Numbered from the stretch's first letter, positions 1 through 12,400 are shown. The stretch: 23,460 nucleotides of DNA from Scenedesmus sp. ARA3 (GCA_004335835.1 RWJK01000665.1:9506-32965), one strand, 5' to 3'. Numbers and translations are program-made. The notes: generated by a model from the sequence alone, not told the origin.

Positions 1-314
1 GGCAGGCAGTGGGGGTGTTTAGCAGGCTGTGCCTGCATGTAGTTCTGTCGGGTTGTGGTCTCAGCTGTCCTGTTTTGTGATGGACATCTGTGCTGGCCCT
101 GTGCGAGCTTGCGTTGGCTTTATCCGGACCTTTGTTAGCAGAGGTATGGGCTCCTGCCATTTTCTGGAACCGCACGTCTTGCTTCTGTGAGAGGTTGCGG
201 TTGTCCTAGCTGCGCTTCCTCAAATAGCCAGTCTCTAAAGCAGCTCAGCACAAAATGCTTAGTTGTGACAGCGAGCCTGTTTGCTTGCTCTGTTTGCTTT
301 GTTTCGGGTTTTGT

Positions 315-350
<36 letters not shown>

Positions 351-2091
351 CTGGCGGGCGCTGTGGCGATGTGGTGGCGCGCCGGGGTAGTGTGCTGGTT
401 TGGTTCCTAGCTTTGTTCCAAAATGCACATTGTTGGCTGCTTCTGTTGTTGCTGCCACTGCGCTGCCTAGCCGCTTCAACAATGCTGCTGTTGCTGCAGT
501 GCCTGCTTTGCTTTCCGTTCTACAGTCTACCTACAAGGCAGCAGCATTTTGTTGGCTGCCCACATCACACACTGGCAGCAAGCGCTACACCTGATTGTTT
601 GTACAGTAATGTAGGAGGAGGTGTGTGCAGTGTGTGAGCAGGCTGCCATGGTGTTCTTTAGCAGTTTGTCGCATGTGTGCAGTGCTGCTGTGCATTGATT
701 GGACGGTGTTTGCAGGTGTAGTGCTCACCACCAGCAATGCAGGCACAGTGGCTTGCAGGGCTGTGCTGCGGATCATTGACAGGCATCATTGCGCAGGATC
801 GTTTGCGGATCATCACTGCCTCGGTAGCCTGACAGTGGGTGCGTCGCCTGTTCCATTTGGTGTCCTGCAGTGTTAGTTGCTGGGTTTAGTGGTCTGCGTA
901 AAGTTGCCCACACACGAAGTGCGGTATAGACGTATATGCTCAAGGTGCCCGCGCATGTGCTGCTCACGTGGGTGGTGGCGCGTCTGTTGCAGCCTCAACA
1001 GCTCAGTGGATGGTTTTACGAATGTATATGCTCAGTTGGGTGGACTGCTGCAATGCAGTGACGAGGTAACTAGTGTGCACTACTCGACCACTTGAATCAT
1101 TCAGGTTGGCCTGACCTGTGGCAGAATGTCCCCGCACTTGGGCATGGATGATCATGGCGTGTGTTACCAGCAACACACTGCTCAAAAGTCGCGGCCAGTA
1201 TGCTCGCCTGCGAGCAATCAGACACAGGAGTGCCTTCCAAGTTGACACCACTGGCTACAAATGCAGCCTTGTGCCAAAAAAGCAAAGTCAAATGGCACCT
1301 CCCGCTCATCCATGCTTGTTAAAAGCTAATTGCAGTGCTGGCGTGCAACGCCAGCCAACTTCCCAGCATGTGCGTGAACACGCTGCTGGACCGACCCCTC
1401 AGGATGCAAGAAACTTGCATCATACTGCACACCCTTGCAGCATGCACTGCCAACCACTGGCTACCGCTGCAACACAGACCTACCACTGCGCTGCTGCATG
1501 CAGGAAGCGCGCCGCAGCTGTAGCTGCAGTGCTGTTGATACGCCCAGCACTGCTACCACAGCTGCGGGCAGCAAGCAATAGCCAGCCTGGTCGTCACACG
1601 CGGCAACGGCCACAAACTCCGCCCGCGCACCAGCGCTGCCTTCAATCAAGGCAATGCAAATGCCTGCTGCTTCACCACCAAGCTGCAAGGCCCCATGCCT
1701 GCTTTCCCCTGCCACCCCCCACCCCGAAACACGGCCCCGACTGCCGTCACAACTGCACAGGTCGGCGCAACTGTACACTACGTGCCGCGCCTGCCTCTGC
1801 TGCAGCTCCGTACAATCTCAAAACAGCAGGCAGCTGCGCTCGCTGCACTGCTGCAGGCCCGGCCCCGCTGCCAAAGCCTCCCTCACAAGCCTCACTCCCA
1901 GCTGCTGCTGTGCGCTGCAGCCGCTGCACGCCGTGCGCCGCACTGCTGCTGCTTATGTGCAAATAAGGCGCAGCAACTTGCGAAGCCGGCAGCGCTGCAG
2001 CCGCACACGCCGCCAGCCGCAGCTGTGCTGCACAACCCGGCTGCCGCCCACCACTGCTGCTGCTGTAGACATCTGCCGCTGCTGCTGCTGC
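1..2091. other. Region without a supportable gene
   Basis: I can assign no gene here. Bases 1 to about 1090 are G/T-rich on the plus strand, like the introns and UTRs of the plus-strand genes further on, so this could be the tail of a plus-strand gene starting outside the window. From about 1100 the plus strand turns A/C-rich and stays so through the RAN gene, which would fit a long RAN 3' UTR. Open frames here, the longest at 1118-1966 on plus, are rich in Cys, His, Ala and Gln in the way triplet-repeat DNA produces by chance, and none resembles a known protein. Confidence 0.5.
316..348 (+). repeat. (CAG)11 microsatellite
   Basis: Eleven uninterrupted CAG units lie outside any gene I can support. 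The same triplet recurs through the window, as CAG in coding exons and CTG in introns of the sense strand. Confidence 0.97.
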
Positions 2092-4179
2092 TTAGTCGAT
2101 GAGCTCGTCATCGTCGTCTGCGGGCAGCGGCGCGTTGACTGCCTCCGCCAGCTCGCGCTCGTTGCGCTCCTGCTCCGCGAGGTCGATCTGCACCTCGGGC
2201 GGTGGCAGCGCCACCTCCTCCACAAACTGCAGGTGGGGGTCGCTGCAGGTGATGATGAAGTTCACAGAAGTGGCAGGCGGGCATGGTGAGACACGGGAGC
2301 AGTAAATGTGGATGTGTTTGTGGGAGGCAAGATGCATTCATCATCAAGGACAAGACCTTAACGACCGAAGACAAAGCTGATGCATTCAGTGCATTGGCAA
2401 CCATCCTGCTGCTGGCAGCAGCTTGATTGCAACTGCGCGCACAGTAACGCCATAATCTGCCAGCCCACACTCTGCGCACACAGCGCTACCATCCAACAGC
2501 TACCGATGACCCGCATCAACATCCATCACAGCATACATGCGCAGCACACACACTCAAACATCGCACATGCGCTGCTCGCAAGTGGATCTCCTGCACCAGC
2601 AGCAGCCAGCCAAGCAGTCAATCACTCAATAATTTGAATCCTCCTGCTCACCCTGTCAGCTTGCGTGCCAGGTACAGGAAGGGCTTCTCGTAGTTGTAGT
2701 TGGACTTGGCGCTGATCTCGTAGTACTGCAGGTTCTTCTTGCGGTGGAAGGTCACCTGCTTGGGCTTCACCTGGCGGTTCTTCACGTCCACCTTGTTGCC
2801 GCACAGCACGATGGGGATGTTCTCGCACACCCTGCGCGGGAGCAGCGAGAAGTGGATGATGCGATGCACAGATGTGGCCAGACAGGGCAGCAGCAGCAGC
2901 AAGTAAGCAATTGCGGAACTGAGCTGGTAGGGTCGACATGTGCTGTTGCTGCTGCTGATACACGGTACGCAGGTAGCTGGCGGCCGCTGCCAAGGCGAGC
3001 ATTGATGTGGCAGCCGCGTTTGCATCAACTGCTTGCTGTGTCGGCCGATGCTGTGCTGCTACCAGATCGCCAGCGACGACACTTCTGAGAACAGACACTG
3101 CCAGACTGTGTGTGCTGCTGCTGCGGCAGCTGCCCCAGCGGCGTGCATTGCCTCTGCATTACTGGCCAAAGAAACTGCTGCAGCAACCCGTAAGAGCAGC
3201 AGCATGGTACCATGCTGCCCAGTGCTGCCAGCCACCAGCCCGCTACTGCCATAAACGCAGCCAGAGGTACATGAGCGTTGTACTGCTGCTGCAATGCAGC
3301 TGTCCTGCAGCTTGCGCCTATGCATGCTCCAGGGTAGGATCAGCCTGCTGCGCACTGCAATATAACAATGGCTGAGTTGCTTATGCCGCAAGGCTCAACC
3401 GCAACAGCAGACATCATGCATGCATAAACACCAGGTGTGCTGCGTGCTGCGGGTACAGCAGCTGCTGCTGTTGCTGTACATCAGCTTCTGCTGAGGCCTC
3501 AGCAGCGTCCCACCTGCACAGGTCTCTGTGCCATGTGGGCACGTTCTTGTATGTTAGCCGGCTGGTCACATCAAACATGATGATCGCACACTGGCCGTGG
3601 ATGTAGTACCCATCACGCAGCCCGCCGAACTTTTCCTGGCCAGCTGTATCCCAGCAGTAGAACCTGATCTTGCCACGGTTGGTTGTGAAGTCCAGTGGGC
3701 GCACCTCCACACCGATGGTGGCTGCAGGCAGGCACAACAAGGGTGGGCGTCAGGCGGTGCATGCTGCTGTGCGGGCTGCTGTGAGCTGCAGGAAATCACT
3801 TACGTTCATACTTCTTCTCAAACTCTCCTGTGATGTGGCGCTTGACGAAGGTGGTCTTGCCTGCAGAAGCAGAACACGGGCAGTAGTGAGGCCACCATCA
3901 TCGCCAGCACGTTCCCAAAGAGCCAGCCAGACAGCTGCAGCCGCTGCTGAGGGACCCCACAGCGTGATCAGATACAAACAAAACTATAAGGAAGCACTGT
4001 CGACTCCCAAGCTTGCCTGTGCCACCGTCGCCAACCAACACTAGCTTGAAGTGCGGGACACCAGCCTCTGGCAGCGCCTGCCCTGGAAGAGCCTGCAACA
4101 ACGTACAATCCAGCCCTCAGCCACGCAGATCGCTTGGCGTGCACAGCTGATCAAGCCTGCCTGATAGCCCGCGCACCAT
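2092..4179 (-). CDS. RAN: RAN small GTPase, six exons
   Basis: Ran is the nuclear GTPase that sets import and export direction through karyopherins; it also acts in mitotic spindle assembly and ciliary entry. Exons in transcript order are 4179-4177 (only the ATG), 4092-4017, 3860-3804, 3721-3514, 2831-2652 and 2242-2092. They total 675 nt, or 224 residues, close to the usual 216-221. Visible motifs are the P-loop GDGGTGKT (about 22-29), switch I with Thr47, the DTAGQEKF switch II with Gln74, NKVD (127-130), EISAK (153-157), and the acidic C-terminal DDDDELID tail diagnostic of Ran. All phases agree across junctions. The one-codon first exon is inferred from an ATG followed by GTGCGC and an 84-nt intron; plant RAN genes, as I recall, also split right after ATG. 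It is the least certain part. The intron splitting the P-loop starts with GC. Confidence 0.95.
3861..4016 (-). other. RAN: GC-AG intron in the RAN P-loop
   Basis: The P-loop exon ends at 4017 with ACAG, and the intron opens with GCAAGC rather than GT. The next exon begins GCAAGACC after CTGCAG. Only this junction restores GDGGTGKTTF, so the non-canonical GC donor is forced by the protein. CAG|GCAAG matches the strong exon pairing typical of GC-AG introns. Confidence 0.85.
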
Positions 4180-4871
4180 TCTGCTGCTCTACTGCCCGCT
4201 CTTCAATCGTCTCTGATCAACGCTGTTACGGTGAACAAAACGTGAAGTGCACGACACTCGACGCTACAGGCTGCGGCAAATTGTTCATACAAGGCTTTCA
4301 AAGTGTCTGGAAGCAGCAGAACCGCGCTTCGTTCAAACCGGCAGTAGCACAGGTATCCACCGTCTGATGGCATCATTGCTTGCAATCGGACTTTTTGTGT
4401 AAAGTGTCAAGTCTTGTAGGCGCTATCGACGCATGCACTGCGCAGGGCTGCTTCAAGTGTGTGCTGCTGAGCTACCAGTACAGCACTTCAAAAACGAACG
4501 TAATTCTCGAGTGCAACAGTGACATAAACATCCTGTTGCATCCGTACTTTGGGAAACTGCAATGCAGCAAGTGCACCTGGTGATAGCAGCTTGTGAAATT
4601 CCCATGGTTGTGCAAAACAGGTCGATGGCCATAAAACGCACAGGGATGGATGCTGCTGTGGCTGGAGCAGCCGCTGGTCAACCATAAGCAGCAATAATCA
4701 CGGTTTGATCAATCAGCAACCGCAATCTAGAACCTTTTACGGCAAGCTTGTGTGGATACACGTGACGTTTTTTTGCGGTGCTGCTGTGGAGCAGACACGT
4801 GTGTCGCTTGTACTGCCAGCCCAGAGGGCATAACAATGCAGTGTACAGTCGATAGAAAAGCACATCCGTAT

Positions 4872-5198
4872 TCAAAAGCTGCCAGGCACGTGAAGATCAG
4901 GACTGCTTGCGCATAGTGCTGCCACAAACTTTGAAAGTAGCAGTGTCACTGCTAAGATAACAGCCGCCGTGACAGTTACTGACACCATCCTCAGTAACAT
5001 GGCTGCGCCAGCACTGTTGTGGTGAGGCGCTGTTTTGCCTGCTAGCCTGGCACCCTTGACAGGCTGTAGGGCCGAGGGGCCCTTTAGCTGGGCCGCTCTC
5101 AGCGGGCTGTGCACTGGCAGTGCCTGCTGTTGCTGCTTGGCGCGTGACGCAGTAAAAGCCTCTCGAATCTCCTGTGCAACGCACAATGAGTGGCTCAA
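4872..5198 (-). CDS. Doubtful small tail-anchored membrane protein or exon
   Basis: A minus-strand frame, closed by TGA at 4872-4874, runs open upstream to about 5310, where a TGA precedes it. It has no ATG at its head; the first ATG lies just before the hydrophobic part. An AG acceptor-like site with the CDS continuing as EIREAFTASRAK could make it a terminal exon. The C-terminal part has a mixed Ala/Lys/Gln linker, then a clear hydrophobic stretch (VTAAVILAVTLLLSKFVAAL) and about 15 more residues, the layout of a tail-anchored or single-pass protein. I do not recognise a family, find no upstream exon, and see no TGTAA behind it. It may be a chance frame. Confidence 0.15.
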   Translation of the reverse strand: MSHSLCVAQEIREAFTASRAKQQQQALPVHSPLRAAQLKGPSALQPVKGARLAGKTAPHHNSAGAAMLLRMVSVTVTAAVILAVTLLLSKFVAALCASSPDLHVPGSF

Positions 5199-5345
5199 CC
5201 AGGCCTTCCACAGTGCAAAGAAGGGCCAAGCCGGCTGGCTGTCAGTGTCATGTTTGACCTTTACGAAGTGGCATGTTGGGCTGATGTCGGGGCGTACTAT
5301 CGCGCGTGCTCACTTTCATTGCGTTTATCTGATTCCATCAATCGA

Positions 5346-5351
5346 TATAAA
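5346..5351 (+). promoter_or_regulatory. TATA-like box for NPHP4
   Basis: TATAAA lies 207 nt upstream of the NPHP4 ATG, in an AT-rich patch of an otherwise GC-richer spacer. The position is plausible for a core promoter with a leader of under 200 nt. There is no further support. Confidence 0.3.
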
Positions 5352-5358
5352 TTCAGCA

Positions 5359-5394
5359 TAAATGCTGCTGCATTAAATAAATGCTGCTGCATTA
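5359..5394 (+). repeat. Two 17-bp direct repeats, 19-bp period
   Basis: TAAATGCTGCTGCATTA occurs at 5359-5375 and 5378-5394 without mismatch. It lies just after the TATA-like box and inside the inverted-repeat segment, so it could be a paired protein-binding site or a small tandem duplication. Confidence 0.9.
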
Positions 5395-5557
5395 CGTCAG
5401 GGGTGTTGGTGCCTACAACACGCGCGATAGTGTCCTGTAATTGAAGTTTTCTCTGTACTTGAATCTAGCTTTCCGTGGCTGGCACAACAACTGCAGTGCT
5501 GCCAGATGAGCATCAACATGATGTGTCTGCTGTTCAGTGGACAGCTGAAGTGGGCTG

Positions 5558-6427
5558 ATGAGCGAGCTGGTTAACCTAGAAACCCAGAATCAAAAAATGG
5601 GTTCAGCTGAACCTGATTCAGATTACTATGCAGCTGTGATACAGAGCCACTGGAGGGGATACAGCTTGCGGAAGAGCCTTAGAGACTTGCAACTGGGAGG
5701 TGCACAGCTGCAACACCATGTTGTGGCACAGCAGCAGGGGGGCTTGCATGACAACCAGGGCCACGCGGAGCAGACTTACATGCAGCACCAGCAGCTGCCC
5801 CATAAGCCGGTCAGCAATGGCTGCAGGCATGGGTTGACAGTAGGTGTGCAGCCAGATGTTTGGAACAATGCAGCAGGCACGCTCATCCGTAACAGGGGGG
5901 CTTTGCAGGCAAAACTGGCTGTCAGGTGCGGATGCATGTTCACGCAGTGACTGCAGTGTTTTGCTTGGTTGCTCACAGCAATTGCGGAACAGCTGGTGCA
6001 AGCACATCAATTGACGATGGTGCTGTACACACACAGACACAACCGTGAAGTGCACTGTCAGCTCACATAGTGTCGCTCTTCATCATAGGGATAGCTGGCA
6101 TAACTTGGCCATTCCACCTTGCTTCAGGTGTCAAAGTGTGCAGCAGCAGCGGGAGCACAAGTTGCAGGCATGGCGCCAGTGTGCAGAACGCCAGGCACAG
6201 CGCTACGTGCGCCCACCTCCAGCCAGCAGCAGCCTGAGGCGTATGCTAGCAGAGCCTGCTTGTTACCGCCTGCGCATCCACAGCGTCAGCAATTTGCCAC
6301 AACTGCTGGCAAGGAGGAATGCCGACAGCGGCAGCAACTTTGAGATGCAGCTTGGGGTCTCTTTGTTTGATGAGGCAGCCGGTGCTTTCTATGGCAGCAC
6401 CTGCTACAGTCCAGCTGACATCCCAAC

Positions 6428-6462
<35 letters not shown>

Positions 6463-9400
6463 CTGCAGCCTCGTGTGACTTCTGCTTTGATGTGTTCTTC
6501 CACTCAGCCATCTCTGACCCACGCTGCATGGCAGTGGTGAGTAGCAGCTGGCTTGTGTACCATGCAGCAGCTCCAGCTGGCCCCAATCTAGCACCATGCA
6601 AGCGTTGCTTCTGTGGTGACACATACACAGCAGATGCAGGAGTTGGGGCTGGCAGTTCCTGCAAAACAGACACTTATCAAGGAGTTCTGTTGTGTGCACT
6701 GCATACATCAGACTCAAGGCATGTGCCACATTGAGCAATCTATCACTTTTTTCATGATGGTGCAGGTTGAGGTGATCATGGTTGAGAGGAATGCTGCTGG
6801 CCAGTCAGCCGGGCAGTTCAGCATTGGCTGGGCGCAGCTGCCGCTGTTCGCAGATGCAGCGAGGCTCGGCGGCATGCCCGGCAGCCATGCAGCAGCAGCA
6901 CCGTTGATGAGCGGCACTCCTCGCTACCTGCTGCTCAGGTGGGTGGCTGCAGTGGCTGTGCTGTAAGCAGGCTGTACTGCACAGTGTACAGTCGCTCTTT
7001 AAGGGTTGTTGTTGCTCCTTGAGTTGACCACAGGCAGTGAACAGCATATGCCACTTTGCTGACAGCTTATGCGCCCACTGCCTTGCAGGTCAGTGTGTGG
7101 GGAAGGCTTGCCCGCACCCAGAGTGGTACAGGGCTGTCACATCACATACCAGGTGAAGTTCAGGCAACTGCTGCTGCTGCGCACACTTGAAGCAGCAGAG
7201 TTACCTGAAACGCAAGAGCGAACCTGTATAACACGGCTGACTGTCCATGACGCGTTGCTTATCCGCCTTGCATGTGTCTATGCTGAACTCTGCCTCACTC
7301 CTGCAAGCCTGCTGCTGCTGCTGCTGCTCCTCCCAGGCTGAGGTGTACCCAGCCATGTCGCCTGCCACAGCACTGCTGCCCCAGGACTTCCTGGTGGCCT
7401 ACAGCGACGTGCTACCAGGCCTGCGGCGCTTTGACACACAGGGCCAGCCCACCACAGGCCTCAAAGCCAGCATCAGCACACTGGCCAGCCCTGTGCTGGC
7501 ACCAGGATGGGTGCTGCAGCTGGCACACCTGCAGCTGGCAGTGCCGCAGGTGTGTTCTTTTACTAAAGTATAGGGTTGTTGTAGCACCTGCTGCCGAGCC
7601 GCACACGCGGATCCGCTCAATGTGCAGCCACCGCAGGTCCCATCCACATGTTGCCCTGTCAACTGGTGTAAGGCATGATGATTGTGCATTGGCTGCTGCG
7701 CTGCAGGTCTTGCACAACCTGCTGAGTGTGCTACCACAGCTGGTGGCAGTCATGCCGTGAGTAGCCCCACTGCGTCACAATGGTTTGCTGTGCTGTAAGC
7801 ATAGAATTGCCTGCTACCTGCTTTTAGTGCAGCAATTGCCAATCATGGATGCATGCTCTGGATGTGAAGCGTTGCGGACACGTGTGTGATGTGCTGCCCA
7901 TGTGTCGTTTGTGTGTGCAGCCCGCCTGACTTGCCAGCGCTGCTGGCAGTGCCGAGCCAGCCAGCTGCCGTGCAGTACACACTGTGCATAGGACCCCACA
8001 ACGGCAGGACATATGTGGGGCCTCAGCTCCGGCTGCAGCAGATGCAGGTGCAGCCGAGCCTGGGCTGCCTGGTGCTAAGGCCTGACAGCGCAGGGGACAG
8101 CCAGCAGCAGCAGCAGCAGCTGCTGCAGCTGGACTGGGTGCCTGCTGATGAGTTAGTGGTGCTGGTGCTGGAGCTGTTGGCAACACCAGTTGGAGGTTCT
8201 GCGGATCAGGTGCGGCCTGCGCCTCAACGCCGGGTTGCCAGGGAGGTGTAGCCCGTGTCTGTGTCATGACCAGTCTCTTTGCACAGGGCAGATGGTGTGA
8301 TGCTGACAGGTAGCTCAGATGCGTCACAGGAGGAGTGCATAAGAGGCTGACAAGACGTGGTGCCCACTTGCTGTGTGCCTGCTAGGGTACTGTCCTGGTT
8401 GGCAGGGCCGTGCTGCCGCCATTTGATGAGATATCCACTGATGGTGGTTCAGCAGTGCTGGCAGCTGGCCTGCAGAAGATTGCCCTTGACAACAGCAGCA
8501 GCGGCCCCATCAACCTACTCGGTGGTGTGACTGAGGGGTTACTGCCAGTCAACTGGCGGGCGCTGCTGCGCGACACAGCAGTCAGGGCAGTGCCAGACCC
8601 AGCAGTGCAGCTGGAGCTCATAGGGGCCCCTGCAGGTGCACCACTGGCAGCTGGGGCTCATGTTGCTGCTCTGGTCTCTCATGAGCCAGCTGGCTTGCCG
8701 CTTCAGCAGCAACAGGAAGTTGATGTTGTAGAGCCGCAGCAGCAGCAGCAGCAGCAGCATGCGATGAGCCTGGCTCAGCCAGCAGTTGAATCAGTGGCAG
8801 CTGCGGCGGCGGCAGCAGCACCTCGCCGTGAGTCTGCTGCAGTGCGGCACCTGAAGCAGGCCTGCAAGCAGCTGCAGGAGGCGGCAAGCATACCAGTGGA
8901 GGTGGGTGAGGGCATCTCATCAATGACAGAAGTTGCCGTGCCAGGGAGGCTGGGCAGCATAGCAGAACCAAGGGTATGGTTGCATGCCACATGCACTTGT
9001 TGTACCATGCCTTGATTGCCTAAGTCTGCAGCAGAACTCCAGCACCTAGCAGCAGCGTGCAGTGCATTCATTGAGAGGCTGCAATGGCCCTGTATGACTG
9101 CATATGCATGGTTGCCGGCTGCGCTTGCAGGAGCTGTCAGAGCCAGGTTCGCCTAGTCACACAGAGCACATGGCTGGTGCCCAGCAAGGTGCCGCTGACG
9201 ACCAGCAGCTGCGGCAGCTGGCGGACACAATGCAGCAGCATATTGGCGCACTGGCTAGGGCTGTGGAGGATCTGAGAGAGGTGAGGTCCTTGCCAGGCGT
9301 GCCTGGGAATGTCAGGTTGAAGAAGCTGCTTGGGTGATGTAAAAAGACAGTGCTGTTGTTGTCATGAAAGCACGTCAGAACCACATCTCCGTGTGCTGCA

Positions 9401-12400
9401 CATGACATATCGTAATTGTGCTGCTCGGCTGCTGCTGCTCCTACTGCAATGTGCTGTGAACATCAGGAGCGCAACACACTGCGCTCATCCCTCAACGTGC
9501 TGGAGTCAGTTGTAGCAGCCCGCTCCCCCAGCCCACCGCAGCAACAGCAGCAGCAGCTAGAACATGAGCTGGAGGGCGTTGATGATGGCAGCAGCTCGTC
9601 AGGCTTGCCAGTCATTATTGGGGGCAGCAGCAGCAGCATCTCTGCCAGCGAGCTTGAGAGGCTGAAAGCCCTGCAGGCTGCAGCGCACGGCGTGTTAGGG
9701 CCTGAGGGCCTTGCACGATTCAGTGGTGCCCAGGCGGCATCGCTGGCGCGGCAGCAGGGCAGCAGCAGCAGCAATAGCGGGGCGCTGGAAGCGCCCAGCA
9801 GGGCTGTTATGCAACAGCTGCATGAAGCAGGTGCGTGAGTTGTGCAGCACATATTCGTGTCATATCAAGATGCCGAGAACCGATGTGTATTTCAGCGGTA
9901 TAATCAGGTGCAAGCAGCAGGGAATCATCTGTTAACCTGTCAGGCCGCTTACGTGTTGTGATACCAGTACAGATGTATGCCTAGCGTCCGCCGCATGTGT
10001 GCAGGGATGACCCAAGCACTGCCAGCTGATGTGCAAGCACTGCTGAAGCGCTCTGCAGCGTCACCCAGCAAGGGCCGCAAGCAGCACCGCCTGGCATCAA
10101 ACACAGCAGCAGCCTCACCGCTAGTGCTGGAGCTGGAGGCGCGTGATCCCCGCACAGCATCAGATGTAGTGCTGCAGCTGCTTGCATTCAGGCCTGCTGC
10201 GGACAATGCGGCTGCTGCCAGGCTGCCTGCGGGCCTGCGCAGCTTGTACTTCACAACGCAGTTCTACCACTTTGGGCCGGTGGTGACAGAGCCTTGCCTG
10301 CTTAGTGCTGGAGAGGATGGCCAGGGTGCAGGGACTGTACTGCTGCAGCAGCAGTTGCCTGGGAGGCCTGGGGAGGCAGCTGGCAGCCAGGCATATGTGC
10401 TGCTGCCGACTAAGCAGGTGCGTTTGCTGAGGAGACTGCATGCACTGCACAGTGCTGGTGCTGCATCAGCAATTGCGTCCTGCAAGGATCATCCAGCACC
10501 TGCGTGTTGTCATGATTGCACCACAGGGACCTGGATTGGAACAGCAAGATTATCTGACACTGTTTGTGTGTTGTGGTTTGGCCTGCAGGTGCAGCGCAGC
10601 GGTGCCGGGCTCGTGTTCAAGTACAATGTTGACGGCAGCGCAGCCAGTCAGTTGCTGCCAGGTCAGGCCCCTGCACAGGCTGCCTTTGACGGCCACATGG
10701 CGTTCTGCCGCTACCTAGCAAAGCACCGGCTGGCGATTGATGTATGGGATGCCGAGTCGCTGCTGCAGGTATGTTTTGGACATGTGCGCAACGCCAGCAG
10801 CTCACAGTGGCAGAATCCCTGACTGGCGGCTTTGTAAGCATGCTTTGACTGTCCCTCAACGGCTCCAGCTGCAGATTGGTGTTTTGCAGCAGTTTATGTG
10901 TGTACCTTGCCCGACATTCCTTGAGCTGAGCTGTCACATTACTTCGCTATTGACCTGCTGTTGTGCTGCTGTTGCTGCTTTTGCTGTGCAGTTGGGCACC
11001 TGCAGCATTGGCTTGCAAGGGCTGCTGAGGCAGGGCCAGGAGCTCTCTGAGCTGCTGCTTGAAGTGCCACTCCTGCAAGCCAGCAGCAGCTCCCCAAACA
11101 CTTCAGCTGCTGGCGCAGCTGCTGACACAGCAGCGCTACTGGACACCGCTGCTGCAGCAGCAGCAGCACAGTGCGGCGTTGGTGGGCAGCAACAGATGCA
11201 GCTGGGTCACCTAGTGGTGCGGCTGATCAACATTGGCAGGGAGCCCAGCAACAGCTCTGCCAGGGTTCAGGGCTTTGATGCGGCTAAAGCAGCGGCAGAA
11301 CCAGGCACCCCTGGGAAGAAGGTGAGCAGGGGATCAGGGCTGGGGTCAGTCTAGCTGAAGGAGTCACACGAGCATGTCATCGACATGCATGCACACGGTT
11401 TTGACTGCACAACATCGGCATGCTGTGGTTGATTATGGTACTGGCCTGTGCACTGCTGACAGCTCCTGGGTTGGCGCTGTTGCAGGTGCGTGTGCGTGCA
11501 GTGCCTCTGCAGCCTGGCAGCCCAGTGGCGAAGGAGCTGAGAGGAGGGCAGTCCAACAGCCCCTTCAGCATAGACTGGCAGCAGCAGCAGCAGCAGGGGC
11601 AGGGTGGCAGTGAGGATCCTGCTGCTGCAGCGGCTGCTGACATCATTAGCTTTGAGCAACGCAAGGTATGAAAGGGCTGCTTTTGCACACCTGTTGTGCA
11701 TGTAGCTCTGTCCTAGACCAGTTGCAGGAAAAACACTTGCAGGCACTGCGTTTCTTGTCAATGGACGAACAGAGTTTGTGAAAAGACATGTGTTCCATAT
11801 GCAAACAGTGTGCAGCTAGCACTGCCTCGTCAGCTCTACAGTAACCTGCGTCTTGTGGCATGCTACAGATTGCCCGCGCGCAGCAGCTGCGGCAACTGCT
11901 AGGCTCACCTGCTGGCAGCCGGCCAGGCAGCGCACCTGGAGCAGCTATGCCTTCACCACCACGGCACGCTGCACCCGGCAGCCTAGCTTCGTCTGCTTGG
12001 GGCGGCAGCAGCAGCGCTAGCGGCAGCCCCATCCGCAGCAGAACGCCACCAGCTGCAGCACAGGGCGCTGAGCAGCAGGGCGATCCGTTCAAGGCAGTGC
12101 AGCGGCAGCTGCTAGCTGATGTGGATGCTGTCCGCAAGCGGCAGAAGGGTGCATTCATTAGGTCACAGCTCAGCAGGGACCTGGTCACCAGCTGCGTGCT
12201 GCAGCCGTGCCAGGGCCAGGTGCTGCTGCTGGAGCACATGCTCACAAACAGCCTGGGCAGGGATGCTGTGTTTGAGGTGCGGGTGTCGCACCCGGATGAG
12301 CTGCAGGCGGTGGACAGCGTGCCACAGTACAGGCAGCTGCAGCAGGCTGTCGGTTCAGGCATCCCCACTTCAGCTGCTGCTGCAGTAGCAGCAGGGGCGG

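Larger units (their letters stand above)
5296..5431. repeat. 136-bp segment with 13-bp terminal inverted repeats
   Basis: The arms ACTATCGCGCGTG (5296-5308) and CACGCGCGATAGT (5419-5431) are perfect reverse complements. Between them lie a TATA-like box and a 17-bp direct repeat. At most a 2-bp GT repeat flanks the arms, so a miniature transposable element is possible but weakly supported. A regulatory dyad in the NPHP4 promoter is the alternative. Confidence 0.6.
4180..5557. other. Divergent spacer between RAN and NPHP4
   Basis: This spacer should contain the promoters of both RAN (minus) and NPHP4 (plus). I see a TATA-like box at 5346-5351, a 17-bp direct repeat at 5359-5375 and 5378-5394, and a perfect 13-bp inverted repeat bounding 5296-5431. 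A minus-strand open frame ending at 4872, with a hydrophobic C-terminal segment, is listed separately with low confidence. I recognise nothing else. Confidence 0.55.

Noticed and set aside
187..637. Plus frames with Gln or Ser runs over the CAG repeat
   Set aside because: All three frames stay open over a CAG repeat, and none has protein-like sequence outside it.
1118..1966. 282-codon plus-strand open frame
   Set aside because: It is Cys, His, Ala and Gln-rich with no recognisable motif, and it lies in sequence whose composition fits the antisense of the RAN transcript.
9032..9092. Possible extra NPHP4 exon reading AELQHLAAACSAFIERLQ
   Set aside because: The helix-like reading needs a phase-1 junction, but the exons on both sides are phase 0. 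In phase 0 it hits a stop.
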